Of a stretch of 64,000 nucleotides of DNA, positions 10,521 through 22,017 are shown in pieces. Origin of the DNA: Stenopsyche tienmushanensis. Its lineage: Eukaryota; Arthropoda; Insecta; Trichoptera; Stenopsychidae. The notes beneath the pieces were generated by a model. It was not told the origin of the DNA. It worked only from the letters and a program-made list of their open reading frames with translations, and ran no database searches. The first letter of the stretch is position 1, and every line of letters starts with the position of its first letter. The stretch covers positions 62,001 through 126,000 of the forward strand of contig WACJ01000386.1 of assembly GCA_008973525.1 (NCBI GenBank). The letters run 5' to 3'. Made by a program: the position numbers and the translations under genes.

Positions 10521-12404
10521 CCTCTTCATCGGAAAAATTTACTGCAACTGTATAAAATGACCGCCAAAAAACTTCCCCCTGCCTCAAGAGTGGTAATTGA
10601 ATGTTGAATATTTGACAAACAAAACAGACATCAAACGATCCGTTAAAAACAAACGCTTCTCAAAATCGTAAAATGTCAGATCTCAAAGAATGAGAGTAAT
10701 TCGATCTGGTATTCCGAGACCCTAATTATAAAATCCTTCATCTGTTAATCGAGATTTAGAATGATCTGAAATTGAATCGAGTTGAATTTGAAAATCACTT
10801 TTGAGATAAAGAATACAATTATTTTTTTCCAAGGGCAAATTGGATTTATTGAGATTTATATATCTGACTGTGTCTCAGATTATTCAAAGCAAAAAACACC
10901 ATAGAAGCATAACAGATGCTAGACTTGATATAAAAATACAATTCAAAAGTATTATCCCCGACATTGAGTCAATCGAAAGTAGCATTTCATATAAAATTTT
11001 GAGATGATTTTTTAAATTAAATTGTTTATATATTATATATAGAATCAGCGTACAACTATATTCCACGAATTAGTCCATGTATCTATAGAGATTTTATTTA
11101 CAGTTGCGTCAATGGAGATGTATACAGTTCTGCTTTTTTTCTATTCGACTAGGTCGAAACAAAATAATATTATGAATAAATATTTTCGAGTTTTTCCTCC
11201 GAAGGCATAAAGCTCGGAAAGCCTCCCGGTCCGAAAAACAAATAAAAGAAGATTCCAGCGGTGAAATATTTCATCTCGAGTCTTCGATGTTTTTCTTCCA
11301 CATTCGTCACATATCCGATTTACGGTGAGGTCGTGCTTTCTTTGCTCTAATGAAATGAAACATGCAAAAGAAGGCGGACCGCAAGATTGGGACAAAAAGC
11401 AAGCAAAAAACCCTAATTTTTCGAGGGTGCTTAAATTATTCGGGTCGCGTCCGAAAGTTTGGAAAACGCCGAGGGAGACTTTTCATTTAATAAAGTTGGC
11501 TAATGGCCAAATGCAACTTGCACTCTAATAATTATGTAGCTGCATTTTTGCATTTTCATCACATTTTAAATCAAATAAGACACGGTGGTGGTTCTTAACA
11601 TATTTAAGTAGAGTAAAACACCAAATCGATCTCGAATATTGGCAATAGTTGGGAATTGACCAATAATAAGAAGGCTACGTTTTGTGGCGGCTGTCCTAAA
11701 GTACCGCACTATTCGATTTTATTCATTCGTTTATTCAAATAAAACCCATCCCGTTTTGTATTGAGTGTCTCATTTTGTTGATATATTTTTTATTATAAGC
11801 TTAGAGTTAACTGATTGTCTTTTGGGTGTGCTATGATGAATATGAACTGCAAAATCAACAATATTCTATATATTTTCATCATATAATATAGGGCGTTTCA
11901 GAGTCAATAAATATTATATTAAAAATTCGCTAGAGGTTTACACCTTCAAGTTTTAGTACGTGCTAGTACTTGTGCCAACTTTAAGCTTTCTTGAACTTGT
12001 GGTTTTTGATTTATGTTGTTGCTGCATTAAATATATCTACAAAATTTCTATTGTGGATATTCATTGCAGCATGCATTTCACTGCAGTTTCATACACATAA
12101 CCATGCATTCTTTATGGTTTCACCATTTAAAGAATAGAAATTTTGTTTCAGGGCGATAAACGACAAATGTATTAAAGCCTGATTTTAAATTCAGATTGTG
12201 GAATAGTATTTCCCTGTGTATATAGAAATATAAATTTTACGACGATTTAAAGTTTGGCATGATTATTAAAAAATATATGATTATTTCGCCATCCATATAA
12301 ATATGCTACTTTACAAACAAAAAAAACCTATTTAACTGATATATGTGAACGTTGTTTTAAACAAGAAACCACAGAAATACGATATACTTATTGATCATCT
12401 CTAT
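10521..12404. other. No gene recognised
   Basis: AT-rich sequence with only short frames. A weak inverted repeat (CAAAATTTCTATT at about 12049 against AATAGAAATTTTG at about 12135) brackets about 100 bp and may be a decayed MITE. Nothing else is visible. Confidence 0.4.
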
Positions 12405-12600
12405 TAGGAATTCTGATTATTCGATAATTTTCATTTCTCGAGAAATGAGAATTCTTGATTTGAAAAACAATAAACGTATGTAAAACATTAAAGAACATAT
12501 TGCATATAAATATTATTATCTCAGTATGTAATTGAAATAAAACACCTAGAAATATGGTTAACATTTAAAATTTAATTACATTACTTCAAAACTTTGTATT
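12405..12600 (+). repeat. Interspersed repeat G, copy 1
   Basis: Shares CATTTCTCGAGAAATGAGAA, GCATATAAATATTATTAT and GTAATTGAAATAAA-type words with 18695-18905 in the same orientation. It lies next to the hAT C-terminal relic at 12.9 kb and may be non-coding sequence of that element; the link is inference. Confidence 0.6.
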
Positions 12601-12904
12601 AATAGTAGGTTTAATTTGCCGAAATCACTATCGTAGGATAATCAGTAAATGCTTTTTGACTTTGACGAGAGAAGAGATTCAAATTTGTGAGCATTTTTTG
12701 TCATATATAGAACTTTAGTAAAATTTTTCAAACAAATTTTAGTAAAAACTAGGGATTACAACTATTCGTCATTATCAACTATTCGAATATAGAATAATAA
12801 AAATGACCATATTTGGATATATTCGGATATACGAATAGTTTTTGAAGCATGAAAATAACAAAACAATACCGTTAAAAACGAACTCGAGTCATTTATTGAA
12901 AATT

Positions 12905-13040
12905 CAAAAATTCATATTTTAAAAATAAAAGAGCATTGAATTTTTAATATTTTAAATTTGTTTTTAATTTAGTTTTAATTTGTCCTGCCGTTGAAAATAC
13001 TAGTTCAGTAGCTGCTGATGTTGGTTTACGCTGCTCTTAT
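12905..13040 (-). pseudogene. hAT transposase C-terminal dimerisation fragment (relic)
   Basis: On the minus strand, 13023-12983 encodes PTSAATELVFSTAG. This is the hAT C-terminal signature (P-x-T-S-x-x-S-E-R-x-F-S-x-A-G) with the usual S-E-R changed to T-E-L. After a Lys/Thr/Leu-rich stretch and a stop comes NALLFLKYEF, matching the E-N-V-N-x-L-L-F-L-K that follows in BED-type hAT transposases. Only about 45 codons remain, with stops on both sides. The Harbinger-type MITE begins 19 bp upstream in the gene's sense, but I could not find more transposase beyond it, so I cannot say the MITE split the gene. Confidence 0.75.
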
Positions 13041-13058
13041 CACCTGAAGGAATGTTTA

Positions 13059-13258
13059 GGCCTGATCCACACTATGGTGCCGGTAACGGTTCGATCTCGC
13101 TCTCGGTCTCGGTCCGGTCAAATATTCTCATACAAAAAACGGGATTGGAACGATCCGATAGTGTGAATACTCTGATTGTTTCTTGTGTAAGAATATTTGA
13201 TCGGACCGAGACCGGAGCGAGATCGAACCGTTACCGGCACCATAGTGTGGATCAGGCC
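13059..13258. mobile_element. Harbinger/Tourist-type MITE, 200 bp, with TTA target duplications
   Basis: Nearly perfect terminal inverted repeats of about 70 bp begin GGCCTGATCCACACTATGGT and end with the exact complement. Both ends are flanked by TTA (13056-13058 and 13259-13261). A TTA target duplication plus GGCC ends is typical of PIF/Harbinger elements. The arms differ by only a few bases, so the copy is probably recent. The central spacer of about 60 bp encodes nothing. RNA from it would form a long hairpin. Confidence 0.85.
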
Positions 13259-13261
13259 TTA

Positions 13262-15788
13262 TAGAGCGTTCGATCATTTGCCTTGCTTTGAAAACACGTC
13301 GTTACTTTGATTAGAAATCGTTCTTATCGTCACTTGGGAATGTTAATCATATTTCCAGAATGTTTGATAATTTGCATTGTTTTGTAAATAAGTCATTATT
13401 GCAGTTATTAAGATATATGAATTGTCAAATTGGAATTTGTTCGCAGTTTTGATCATGAGAACGTTTTGGAGTTAGACATTTAGCCGAGTATCATTACTCT
13501 CTTACGAAAACCTTCTTAAGATAGTTTGATGAATGTTTATCTCTAAGCCTTAAGCTTTAGAGATAAACATTTTCCCTTTGAAGATTGCATTAGGAATATT
13601 AAAAATACTTCAGATGGGTTTTTGATTTTAAGAGATAAATAATGTGAAATTTAAAGAAATTATTTACTTAAAATACGGATAAGAAATGGCCATCAATCTT
13701 GTTATTTTATGCAAGCATATTTTTTTGATTCGCGTGGAAAAATTCATTTCGGTTAATTATATTTATTAAAAAGTTCATGCTTTAATGTATTGAAATTTAT
13801 GTAAATTCTTCGGCTAGTATTTGTTGTTTCGGAGAAAGAAATAGTATTTTCTTGTTGTTTTGAATATATTGTCACGCAAGCGTTTTCTTTGCTTATTAGG
13901 AAAGTTGTCTTCGACGTCCTGTCGTTTCATTCAAGGAAAAAAAGCAAGTGACAAATTGAAAAGACATCGGTCACGCCAGTCAGCCTTTTTCAGCAACTTT
14001 TTGCTCAATTTTCCGGACGCGGTCTCGTATCAATTGAACAGCGCCAAATCCGTAAACTTCCACAGGGTGCTTCGAAGGAATTCGCCTATTTCCTCTTTAC
14101 ACTCCGAGTGTTTCGGATTTTCAGCAAAGTTTCCCGTTCCGCATTATCAACCCCGGCGGGTCCTGCCAGCCAAATTTGAGTCCCTTCGAGGTCCTTTCAA
14201 ATAAATACTATCCGAAAGGGACGACTACCCCCGGAAAAATGCCATTCTCAAACGGTCCCCCAAATTACTTATCGATCGGAGACGTCTTTTACACAGCAAC
14301 GCGTAATAGTCCGTGAAATATGTCAAAATGAAAAAAATCACGGACAACGTCCGAATCGCTCCATAAAACGTCCTATGAAATCGTTTCATTGAGGCCGTGC
14401 ATTGCGGGATTTGATAGAAGCAACTGTTTAAGGCTATCACTCATCTCAATCACTCCGAGGCTCTCCGTCCATTTGTCGTCGTCAGAAATGAAAGCCTCCA
14501 TTTTCCCGACAAATGACTGCAGCTCTACAGGCGGATGTCTGAATGCTCATTCATCGGATTTGGGACCTCTCACCTTTATGCAGCCTGAAGGATAAAATAA
14601 ATAAGTGCGAATTCTTCAAAGCACGCACGTTTCTGCTGTAATCAATTTAGGTTTTTGTGGAAAAACACTTAAAAAAATAAAACAGCAAATGTGCCTTTTT
14701 GCTTTTGCTTAAATATATTTTTTTTAATTTACATATGAAATGTCCGATTTTCAATTATTGTTTAAAATAAGTGACGATGTGTAGTGACGATGATGAATCT
14801 GATAATTGAATAAAACAAATACAATTAATAGATGATATTGCAGTTGAATTATCCACAATTAATACAAAGAGATGAACTTAAATCAGGATTTCAGACATCT
14901 AACAGATGGACCCTTCATTTTTTTAGTCAAAGATGTGAAATGTTATAAAACGCGAGTCAAAGGCTTTTTATATCCATTGTGATCCTTTGAACTGCAAGAA
15001 TATCTATCAAATTGAGTGCCGAATTACATTTTATCGTTGCCGAGAAATAGCTTTTGTTGGGTCGAGGCATTGTTCCAAGGGTTGCGGTTGGAGTCGTCTG
15101 CTGGCGTTTTTTCCAGACTAACTGGAAGATTTTCTTTGCATCGATGAAAGACATTCGAAACTGGGGCAGACAGTCGTCAGTCGTGTCGTTAAGAATATCA
15201 ATCCAATCGGGAGATGGATGAGCTTTTTGCCCCGGTTGCTTTTGTCGACGATCCATTATATGGGACTTTATCAATACAGGCTGCGAGACAAAGGCTGATT
15301 GATGAAGTCACCTCGAGGTGTAGACTCGCCCTGTTCCGCCCTCCGGCGGTGTACACGCGGACTTATCTTCCCTGCGATCGACCACTCGATCGCGTCTCCG
15401 AGGAACTACTTCATTATAAAATAGATTTATTCCCCGGGGAAGGGTCGCAGCTAAATCCATTTGACGATTGCGAGCCTCCATTTTAATCGGAATTCACAAT
15501 GAGCGCTTTGTACCTACAGATTCAATTGATTTTGTTTATCAGACTGAACTACAGGTACGGTCAACGGACAAATGGGCCAATTATCGGAAATCTAAAACCT
15601 TTAAATTCTTCCCATTGCATTTTGCATATATGAAAATCCAATTATTATATAAGCCATCTTTTAATGGCTTGTATTTCAATTTATCAAAAAACATTGACCT
15701 CTCAATCATGTATATTAACATTAAGAAGTGTTTACTAAAAGAAGGCACTAATATCTATATTCTTACAAAACAAAATAAAGTTATAGTA
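13262..15788. other. Unique sequence with moderately GC-rich blocks; no gene recognised
   Basis: Blocks at about 13900-14600 and 15000-15490 are unique and less AT-rich than their surroundings, with open frames of 68 to 114 codons. The frames overlap on opposite strands or begin at non-ATG codons and show no known domain. They fit non-coding conserved DNA as well as coding DNA. The 90-codon frame at 15214-15486 starts with ATG and is the least unlikely, but nothing else supports it. Confidence 0.4.
13532..13571. other. Short perfect stem-loop
   Basis: AATGTTTATCTCTAA and its exact complement flank a loop of about 10 bases. The stem is too short for an ordinary microRNA precursor and pairing does not continue outside it. 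No terminator role is expected in a eukaryote. Confidence 0.6.
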
Positions 15789-15843
15789 GAGCTAACCTTT
15801 CTATAGCGTTAAGATAGGGATCACGCTATAGGAGTATCGACTG
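15789..15843. mobile_element. pogo/Tigger-like TA MITE, copy 1 (short)
   Basis: The left end has ACCTTTCTATAGCG and the right end CGCTATAGGAGTATCGACTG followed by TA. The consensus over the four window copies starts CAGTCAACCYTTCTATAGCG. This resembles pogo/Tigger termini and uses a TA target, but only about 55 bp remain. Confidence 0.7.
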
Positions 15844-15977
15844 TATTATACAGTAATATTATGCACTGTGGTCATGAGAAATTGTATCGCATCGTCTTTG
15901 ACTAGTGATATAAGTGCACTTTATATAGGTGAAACCATTGACATTATTTGCGTTTTTACCAATTTTTGTTATTTTTT

Positions 15978-16112
15978 ATGGGATTCAAATATAACCCGGA
16001 ATAATATTGATAATATAAAAGTACAAATGAAGTATCTCATTTTTCTACATAGTTTCCTTCGTTAGAAATATATTTATTCCATCGGATAAGAAGCTTCTTA
16101 ATCCCGTCCTGA
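15978..16112 (+). repeat. Interspersed repeat block K, copy 2
   Basis: Matches 1650-1795 (inverted) and 59335-59465. Contains GGGATTCAAATATAACCCGG and TATTTATTCCATCGGATAAG. It lies 175 bp from a hAT copy, and the 59.3-kb copy also lies beside one, but on the opposite side, so a common element is not shown. Confidence 0.6.
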
Positions 16113-16286
16113 AATATATTTCTTTATAATAAGTTATCCATTTAAATTATGTTCTCTAAGAACCCTTTGTAAAATATCCTTAAGATATTTAATTAGCATG
16201 AAAAGTATGTGGTTTTTACACAAAAGTGTAATTTTACAGGCTTTCTTTTTTAAGTAAAATTAAATTCAGTGTTAATATATCGTAAT

Positions 16287-16834
16287 TAGGGAATCCAATC
16301 CAGAGCCAAAATTTGCTGAGACAGAAACTAAGGACTAAAACTCGCAAAATTCCCGATCTCCCGACAAATTATTTATTTCCGTTGCTGCAGATGAATACTT
16401 ATATACTATAATACTTTGATGTGATTTGTAATTACATTACGGAGGAATACAAAAATTCTGAACCTTGTATCTATTATATTTCATATCGATATTCCCATTA
16501 TTAGAGTTAAGGTGTAATAAATACATCACCGGTAGGGAAAGCTTAATATAACAATTAAAACAAAACATACATGTACTGTATATATGTATACATAGATTAG
16601 ACAGTTACTGCCTCTAGGCGTCGCCTAAGCTCGTCAATTAGTAGTTACGCCACTATATCTAAGCATACAGGTTTCGGCGGAAATGTCTCGATTTAGTTGC
16701 CTTCATCGTGCTGGTGAGGTGTACTATTTGTGTTAGATAAAAATTTCAATCCGGAATTTTTCGAGATTACGTTTACTAAACCCAGGATTCATAAGCACCT
16801 AAAACTGTTCGGGATCCCGGGATTGGATTCCCTA
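16287..16834 (+). mobile_element. Non-autonomous hAT element (family E), copy 1, with perfect 8-bp target duplication
   Basis: Terminal inverted repeats TAGGGAATCCAATCC and GGATTGGATTCCCTA are exact complements. The flanks carry an exact 8-bp direct repeat ATCGTAAT at 16279-16286 and 16835-16842, the hallmark of hAT insertion. The 548-bp body is non-coding and includes ATTAGACAGTTACTGCCTCT. Copies lie at 48496-48857 (inverted, partial) and 58593-58999 (internally deleted). The perfect duplication suggests a fairly recent insertion. Confidence 0.92.
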
Positions 16835-16842
16835 ATCGTAAT

Positions 16843-18690
16843 TCCTCAAAAAATCTATAATACATGAGCAAAAAAAATATATAAATTGAAGCGAACATTT
16901 AAGGCAAGTTACTCAATTGCAATTGTTTCAATGCATCGGGGAATCGGGGATTGGATCTGGATTAAACTGGATTGTATTCGATTGGGATGTCAACAGGTCC
17001 ATTCCGATAATAAATAAGTCTCAAAATCTAATATTGAAATAAATTAAATATGCAGCTTTTTGTCATACATAAAGTTATGTCGAGGCCACATTATCGATGT
17101 TGTTAATTAATTTTGCACAATGGAATACGGTATTCATATTGAAGCTTTTCCCAATTAATAATTGAGCAGCTTAAATCTGCGATGGGCAAAAGCTTATAAA
17201 ATCGATTCAATTTCCGCTCTACTTTGAAAGAGTAGTTTAATCAAAGCATAGTTTGAATTGAATACGTTCAATTTATAAAAAGCTCTCGAAAAAGGCCACG
17301 AGGTATCAGTTGTTTGAAGACTTCGTTCAATTTATTAGTCAACTTTATCGCGAAATTAAATCACCGTAAGAATATTATCGCGCTCTATAATTTCCAGCTT
17401 TCGAAATTGAAATTAAAAAGATTCAGCGGAATATAATCGAGTTTGAAATTCGACAAACTTCGGCGTCACTTCATACACTTGCGAAAAATTCGCCTCACGT
17501 TTCCATACTTAAAAACCATAAAAATAAAACGGGCTTATTTGAACAGGTGCCGTTTTAATATAAAAATATTTTAGGGGTTTCAGTTAATGGGCCACTTTGG
17601 GAAAGGTCTAGAATTTTCCGAATCAACTTGAACTTTTTTAATATTAAAATGACACGAGGATCGTTAGCTCTAAAATATGTTTGTAATACGGCGCGCAGTA
17701 AACTTCGTATTTATGCGAACGTGCGCGATCAATTTTACTTCGCTTCAAATTCTAGCAGGAAGGGCTATCTATTTATTTTTTGGCAGTATTCATTTTATAG
17801 GGGTTGAATGTTAATTTCGGTTAAATCGAGACGTTTCAGCCGAGTTTGCGTGTAATTGTTTTTGCGGTCGGGATCGATTTTTGCATTTTTTTTCCTTGTT
17901 CGTTTGACGCGCTGACGATGCAATTAATCTTTTCTGACAGCAAAAGGCACAAGAACTCCCAAAAACATAATGGAAAAAGAGAGGAAAAGAGCAACGTCTA
18001 TATTTTGATTTCACACTTCATTGGCTCATCACTTTCACGCATTTTCCTTCGGAAAACACTTCAATCTTCCTTCCTCCGTTTCTATCTCTCGATCTGCATT
18101 TTCCGTATAGGCTTTTACTTCCATCGACATAATTTATAAATAGATTCTTTTTATCCGAATATTTCGACATACGTTCTCTGCGTCGAATTATTTTCTAACA
18201 AAACAAATATAAACGGCGCGATACTTTCCCGACGCCTCATGCGAACGTATGAAATGCGAAGATAAAAATAATGTCCCGTATTTAAGAGTGTTTATAAAAA
18301 AAGATCACCGTTTCGCTTTTAAATGTCGACATTCAAAAAAAAAGCAGCTTATCTCAAGAAGAAGGACATTACCAAAAGGAAACTGGCGCATCCACAAAGA
18401 GGAGTCAGTCGACAATAGTGGGGAGCATACATTAGATAAGCGACAAATATGTTTTAAGCTTATATTTTTCATATTGTATTTATTTGCATATTTTATAAAA
18501 ATATTGCAACATTAAAAGAATAAATTACACTGGCAGCATTACGAGATACGATAATGATAGTATAAAACGAACATAACTGTACTCGGATAAGGAAACGGCG
18601 AGTGGTGGATATGGAATCAAGTATTGACTCAGGTCATGATTTTAGATATAATAATTGCTTAAAATCATTTTCCGCTCATATTTTTGTACT
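16843..18690. other. Unique AT-rich sequence; no gene recognised
   Basis: Short frames only. The stretch at about 17820-18140 is slightly richer in G+C, with open frames on both strands covering each other and no domain or splice context. Confidence 0.4.
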
Positions 18691-18694
18691 GAAT

Positions 18695-18905
18695 TATTAA
18701 TAAGGATTCTGATTTCTCGATGATTTTCATTTCTCGAGAAATGAGAATTTTCTATTTCTATTCTCAAATTTTTCGAGAATTCTTGAGAAATTTTCATAAA
18801 CAAAAAATTGCGTAAAACAGTAAAATACTGCATATAAATATTATTATTTTAGTATATAATTGAAATAAAGCAACTAAAATTATGGTAAACGTTTAAAAAA
18901 TATTA
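18695..18905 (+). repeat. Interspersed repeat G, copy 2
   Basis: Same orientation and word order as 12405-12600: CATTTCTCGAGAAATGAGAA, then GCATATAAATATTATTAT, then TATAATTGAAATAAA. Non-coding. Confidence 0.6.
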
Positions 18906-19200
18906 TTAATATATATATGTGAATATAATTTTTGACTCTTTGACTCTTATATATAGATCTCAACAAATCTCCCTGAGTTTTTCCTTTTAATGGTTTTATA
19001 GAATTTTTCCTTGTGTTTCAAGAGAATATTTATATACCTAGGGCCAATAAAATAGGTTTGGCTAGACCTAGATATTTTTTTCAACGGATTTTTACACGAT
19101 ATCACGTTTTTCTTCATTTTCCGTTGAGAAATTTTCATCCTTTAGCTCCATAAAATAATTTATGATATTTCTTCCGCTGACCTGCATTTTTATCTGCTTT

Positions 19201-19890
19201 TTAAACTGTTGAGTGGGCATGACGTATATATACGTCCTCGAAATATATGTTGAGTCCTAAAGCAGGCGGGACTTTTTTTTTGTTTAACAAATGTGCGAGT
19301 TGTCGATATATGTTTTGACACGAATTTAAGATATATAGCAAATTGATTGCACTTCGTTATTGTATTGGGGTGGACGTGTACAAGGTAAGATTCAAAGGCA
19401 AACTTATAGTTTTAAAATGGAAGGACAAAAAAAACGTATTGATGCTTCGTTCAGACCACATAGTAAAAAGCCAGACCTATGCCATCAAAAAACAGCATTA
19501 CACCTAAACCCTTACGCTTAGTTAAAAGGCATTTTCAAAGAACAAATGAAATGGAACCAAAGCCAGGAAATGTCGAATTTAGTACAAAAAAGGGAAATAA
19601 TCTACAAACTGGTGTCTGAATTGTGAGGTAGCACTACGTGTCAACAACTGTTTTAAAATTTATCACACAAAAGTTGAGTTTTGAATTTACGTATGTATAA
19701 ATTTTATTTTTTTAAAACTATGTTTCCATTTTATTTAAGTATTTTTGTATTTTGTTTTGTATTTATTATCTTCAGAGACAGCATTGTCCATATAAATTAC
19801 AATTTTCTCAGAGAAAACGTCTTTGGATGTATTGTATTTAGATGCAACTTCTCTTACACACTGTCTGATACTGCAATAAAATAAAATAAC
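19201..19890 (+). mobile_element. piggyBac-like element, copy 1 (internally deleted)
   Basis: Begins at TTAA (19201-19204) followed by ACTGTTGAGTGGGCATGACG, then the palindrome ACGTATATATACGT. It encodes the last part of a piggyBac-type transposase (separate entry). The end at 21.3-22.0 kb has TTAA then CCTGTTAAGTGGGCGG, so this is the same family in opposite orientation. The right end of this copy is not sharp, and 19890 is where similarity to the other copy fades. Confidence 0.78.
19370..19684 (+). pseudogene. piggyBac transposase C-terminal region (relic, copy 1)
   Basis: Starting near 19370 the + strand encodes VDVYKVRFKGKLIVLKWKDK. This matches the piggyBac core just before and around its third catalytic aspartate region (G-x-L-L-V-x-x-W-K-D-K-x-x-V-x-x-L-S-T). 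After a frameshift comes PLRLVKRHFQRTNE, then the Cys-rich tail CLNCEVALRVNNCFKIYHTK, ending in a stop at 19682-19684. The tail fits the family's zinc-binding C-terminus (C-x-x-C-x-V-x-L-C-V-x-x-C-F-x-x-Y-H-T), but one conserved Cys is Arg here. The N-terminal two thirds, including the first two catalytic aspartates, are absent. Frameshifts make it non-functional. The inverted copy at 21.5-21.8 kb keeps the same tail. Confidence 0.85.
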
Positions 19891-20934
19891 ATTTTAATCG
19901 ATTTTTTCAATATCAGCATAATATTTCTAGGAGAGATGCATCATTTTAAGGGTATATTCAATCTTTCCTCCCGCAAACGGCACCAGGGAATAGCCCCGAA
20001 GGATTTATTGCGCTATAAGAAAAATTTAAGGGTCTGCATGTCGGATGTATTTTTATGGGGCTAATAATATTTTACATGCTATTTTTAAAAATATATATCA
20101 AACGAAACCAAAGTAATACTTCAAAATTATATTTAAAAAAAAATTGGAAGCGTATTAATGTGCTCGACTTTAAATGTAATATGTATATTTGAGCTTTGAT
20201 TTTAGCCTGAATAAATATTTCTTCGGAAGATATTTTCGCAAAATTTTGATTCCGCAGCAAAAAGAGCCGTCGGGACGTCGATCAGTTCAAACAGAGTCTA
20301 TTTGCGTAGCTAACAAGGCTGAAGATTAACTTCTTCTTGGCATTCGAGCAAGACTGCTTTGAAGTCGATTTCACTGCATCCAATTATAATCTTATTAAAC
20401 GCACACCCTCGCGTATTGTCATACCAGTGGCAACCGCTCGGCTCTAACAAATTACCACACATTTGTATGTCATGTCTTTTAAATTAATATTCCGAGTCGA
20501 CGTGTGTGTGTGTGCTGGATAAGCAAAATGCAGCAAGCCCACCCTTAATTCTACACGTGTATCTTTTTGCGGGGAGCGGTTCAGTGAGACGCGAGGGTGG
20601 CGAGGAGTCTGTCACCCTTCTGCTATTGGAATGCAATAAATATTGATGAAGTCACTTGTGGCGTTTCGCCGTCGAAGCCTGAATGTGGTTTCCACCACAT
20701 TTGGGCTGGTGTTCATTCATTCGGCCCTGGGTGGGAGACGCTGCGTAAATTCTGCAAACGGTATGCCGCACAAAAAAGCCGCATAAATAAGAAAAATAAC
20801 ACACCCAAGGATCGATGCTAGCCCATGAAAAACCTTCATTGATTTTGAATATTATCAAATTAAAAAAAAACTTTAATTTACTTAAAAATACGATCATAAA
20901 AAGAAGAATTTGCCATCGCACATTTGAAATAAAA
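19891..20934. other. No gene recognised
   Basis: Spacer between the two inverted piggyBac copies. A less AT-rich block at about 20270-20820 is unique, with overlapping frames on both strands; neither shows a domain. Confidence 0.4.
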
Positions 20935-21120
20935 CATTTTTATTATATTTTTCGTACGCCTTCGCTTTTATCATCGCTCTTACCCTCATAACATGCTTTC
21001 AACCAATTTGTTTCCAATCTTCTTTTTTTGTGTAATTATTGGGTTTTTGTGGAACTTTTATACTTCGACAGCTTATCTTTTAACGATTTCAATAGACGTT
21101 TAATAGGGCTCAAGCCAAAT
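20935..21120 (-). pseudogene. Tc1-like transposase C-terminus (relic)
   Basis: Minus-strand frames give LSPIKRLLKSLKDKLSKYK, matching the Tc1 motif D-L-[NS]-P-I-E-x-x-W-x-x-L-K that contains the third catalytic residue. The glutamate is replaced by Lys. About 100 bases on come LVESM and, after a frameshift, RVRAMIKAKAYEKYNK, the usual Tc1 ending (L-V-E-S-M-P-R-R-x-x-A-V-I-K-A-K-G). Stops and frameshifts show it is dead. Sequence 3' of it was searched for a Tc1 terminal repeat without success. It differs from the Tc1 copy at 33 kb, whose tail is ISSMFSRLQAVIDVK. Confidence 0.72.
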
Positions 21121-21298
21121 GATCAAACAGCTTATTCTAGCAAGGTCGTCAAATTCCTTCTTTTCAAATAGTATAAGTTTCTCAGGATCTATGAAACACG
21201 TGTTAAAAATATCGTCTTAAAAAAAAGATGATATCAAACTATGAGAAGGTCATCCAGAAAGTAAGGTTGAGTGGGGAAGTTCCTTTTCAATAACGCAA

Positions 21299-22017
21299 CA
21301 TAAAGTGGGCGCGCACATTTTCGTTAGGACGTATATATACGTCCTGCCCACCTGGCGTGAGTTCATATTATTATTTTTTTTAACGATGCTTATAATTTGT
21401 AAAAAAAATCAATAAAACATTTTTTTTGTATTTATTTAGATACATAAACATAAAGAGAAGTTGAAGAAAATTGAAACATAGAGTTTAAAATAATAAAATA
21501 TATCCATATATAAATTCAAAACTCAACTTCTGTGTGATATATTTTAAAACAGTTGTTGACATGTAGTGCTACCTCACAATCCAGACACCAGTATTTATAT
21601 TCTTTCCCTTTTTATAATATACTTGATATTACCTAGCTTTAGTTCCCTTTCATTTGTTTTTTGAAAATGTCTTCAACTAAGCGTGAGGGTTTAGATGTAA
21701 TCCTGTTTTTTGATGGCATAGGTTAGCTTTTTACTATGTTTTTTTTGTTCTTCTATTTTAAAACTATAAGTTTGCCTTTGAATCTTATCTTATACTAAGT
21801 ATACGTCCACTCCAACACAATAGCGAAGTGAAACCAATTTGCTACCTATCTTAAATTCATATCAAAACATATATCGACAACTCACACATTTGTTAAATAA
21901 AAAAAATCCCGCCTGCTTTAGGAGTCAACATATATTTCGAGGACGTATATATACGTCCTAACCAATTTCGATGCAGTTTGCGTTGGACATATATATACGT
22001 TCCGCCCACTTAACAGG
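21299..22017 (-). mobile_element. piggyBac-like element, copy 2 (inverted relative to copy 1, both ends present)
   Basis: On the minus strand it begins CCTGTTAAGTGGGCGGAACG directly after TTAA (22018-22021) and ends GGGCGCGCCCACTTTATG near 21299. Both ends therefore carry AAGTGGGCG in inverted orientation. Palindromes GGACGTATATATACGTCC lie at about 21337-21354 and 21941-21958, with a variant at about 21985. The TTAA on the 21.3-kb side is not intact. It encodes only the C-terminal transposase tail and sits inside a mariner relic. Confidence 0.82.
21516..21812 (-). pseudogene. piggyBac transposase C-terminal region (relic, copy 2)
   Basis: The minus strand encodes YYKKGKEYKYWCLDCEVAL then HVNNCFKIYHTEVEF and a stop at 21516-21518. 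This is the same zinc-binding tail as copy 1. Upstream it keeps SKPSRLVEDIF, matching SITPKPLRLVKRHF of copy 1, and a fragment of the GKLIVLK segment with a deletion after it. Here too the Cys in V-x-L-C is replaced (VALHV). The replacement differs between copies (Arg against His), so the two have diverged separately. Confidence 0.83.

Noticed and set aside
13532..13571. Stem-loop as a microRNA precursor
   Set aside because: The 15-bp stem with no extension is too short, and I recognise no known mature microRNA sequence.
13860..14204. 114-codon + frame
   Set aside because: Starts at a non-ATG codon in a unique GC-richer block, with no domain and no splice sites.
15214..15486. 90-codon + frame beginning with ATG
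   Set aside because: Amino-acid content looks plausible, but an equally long frame exists on the opposite strand at 14957-15274 and no family is recognised; evidence too thin for a gene call.
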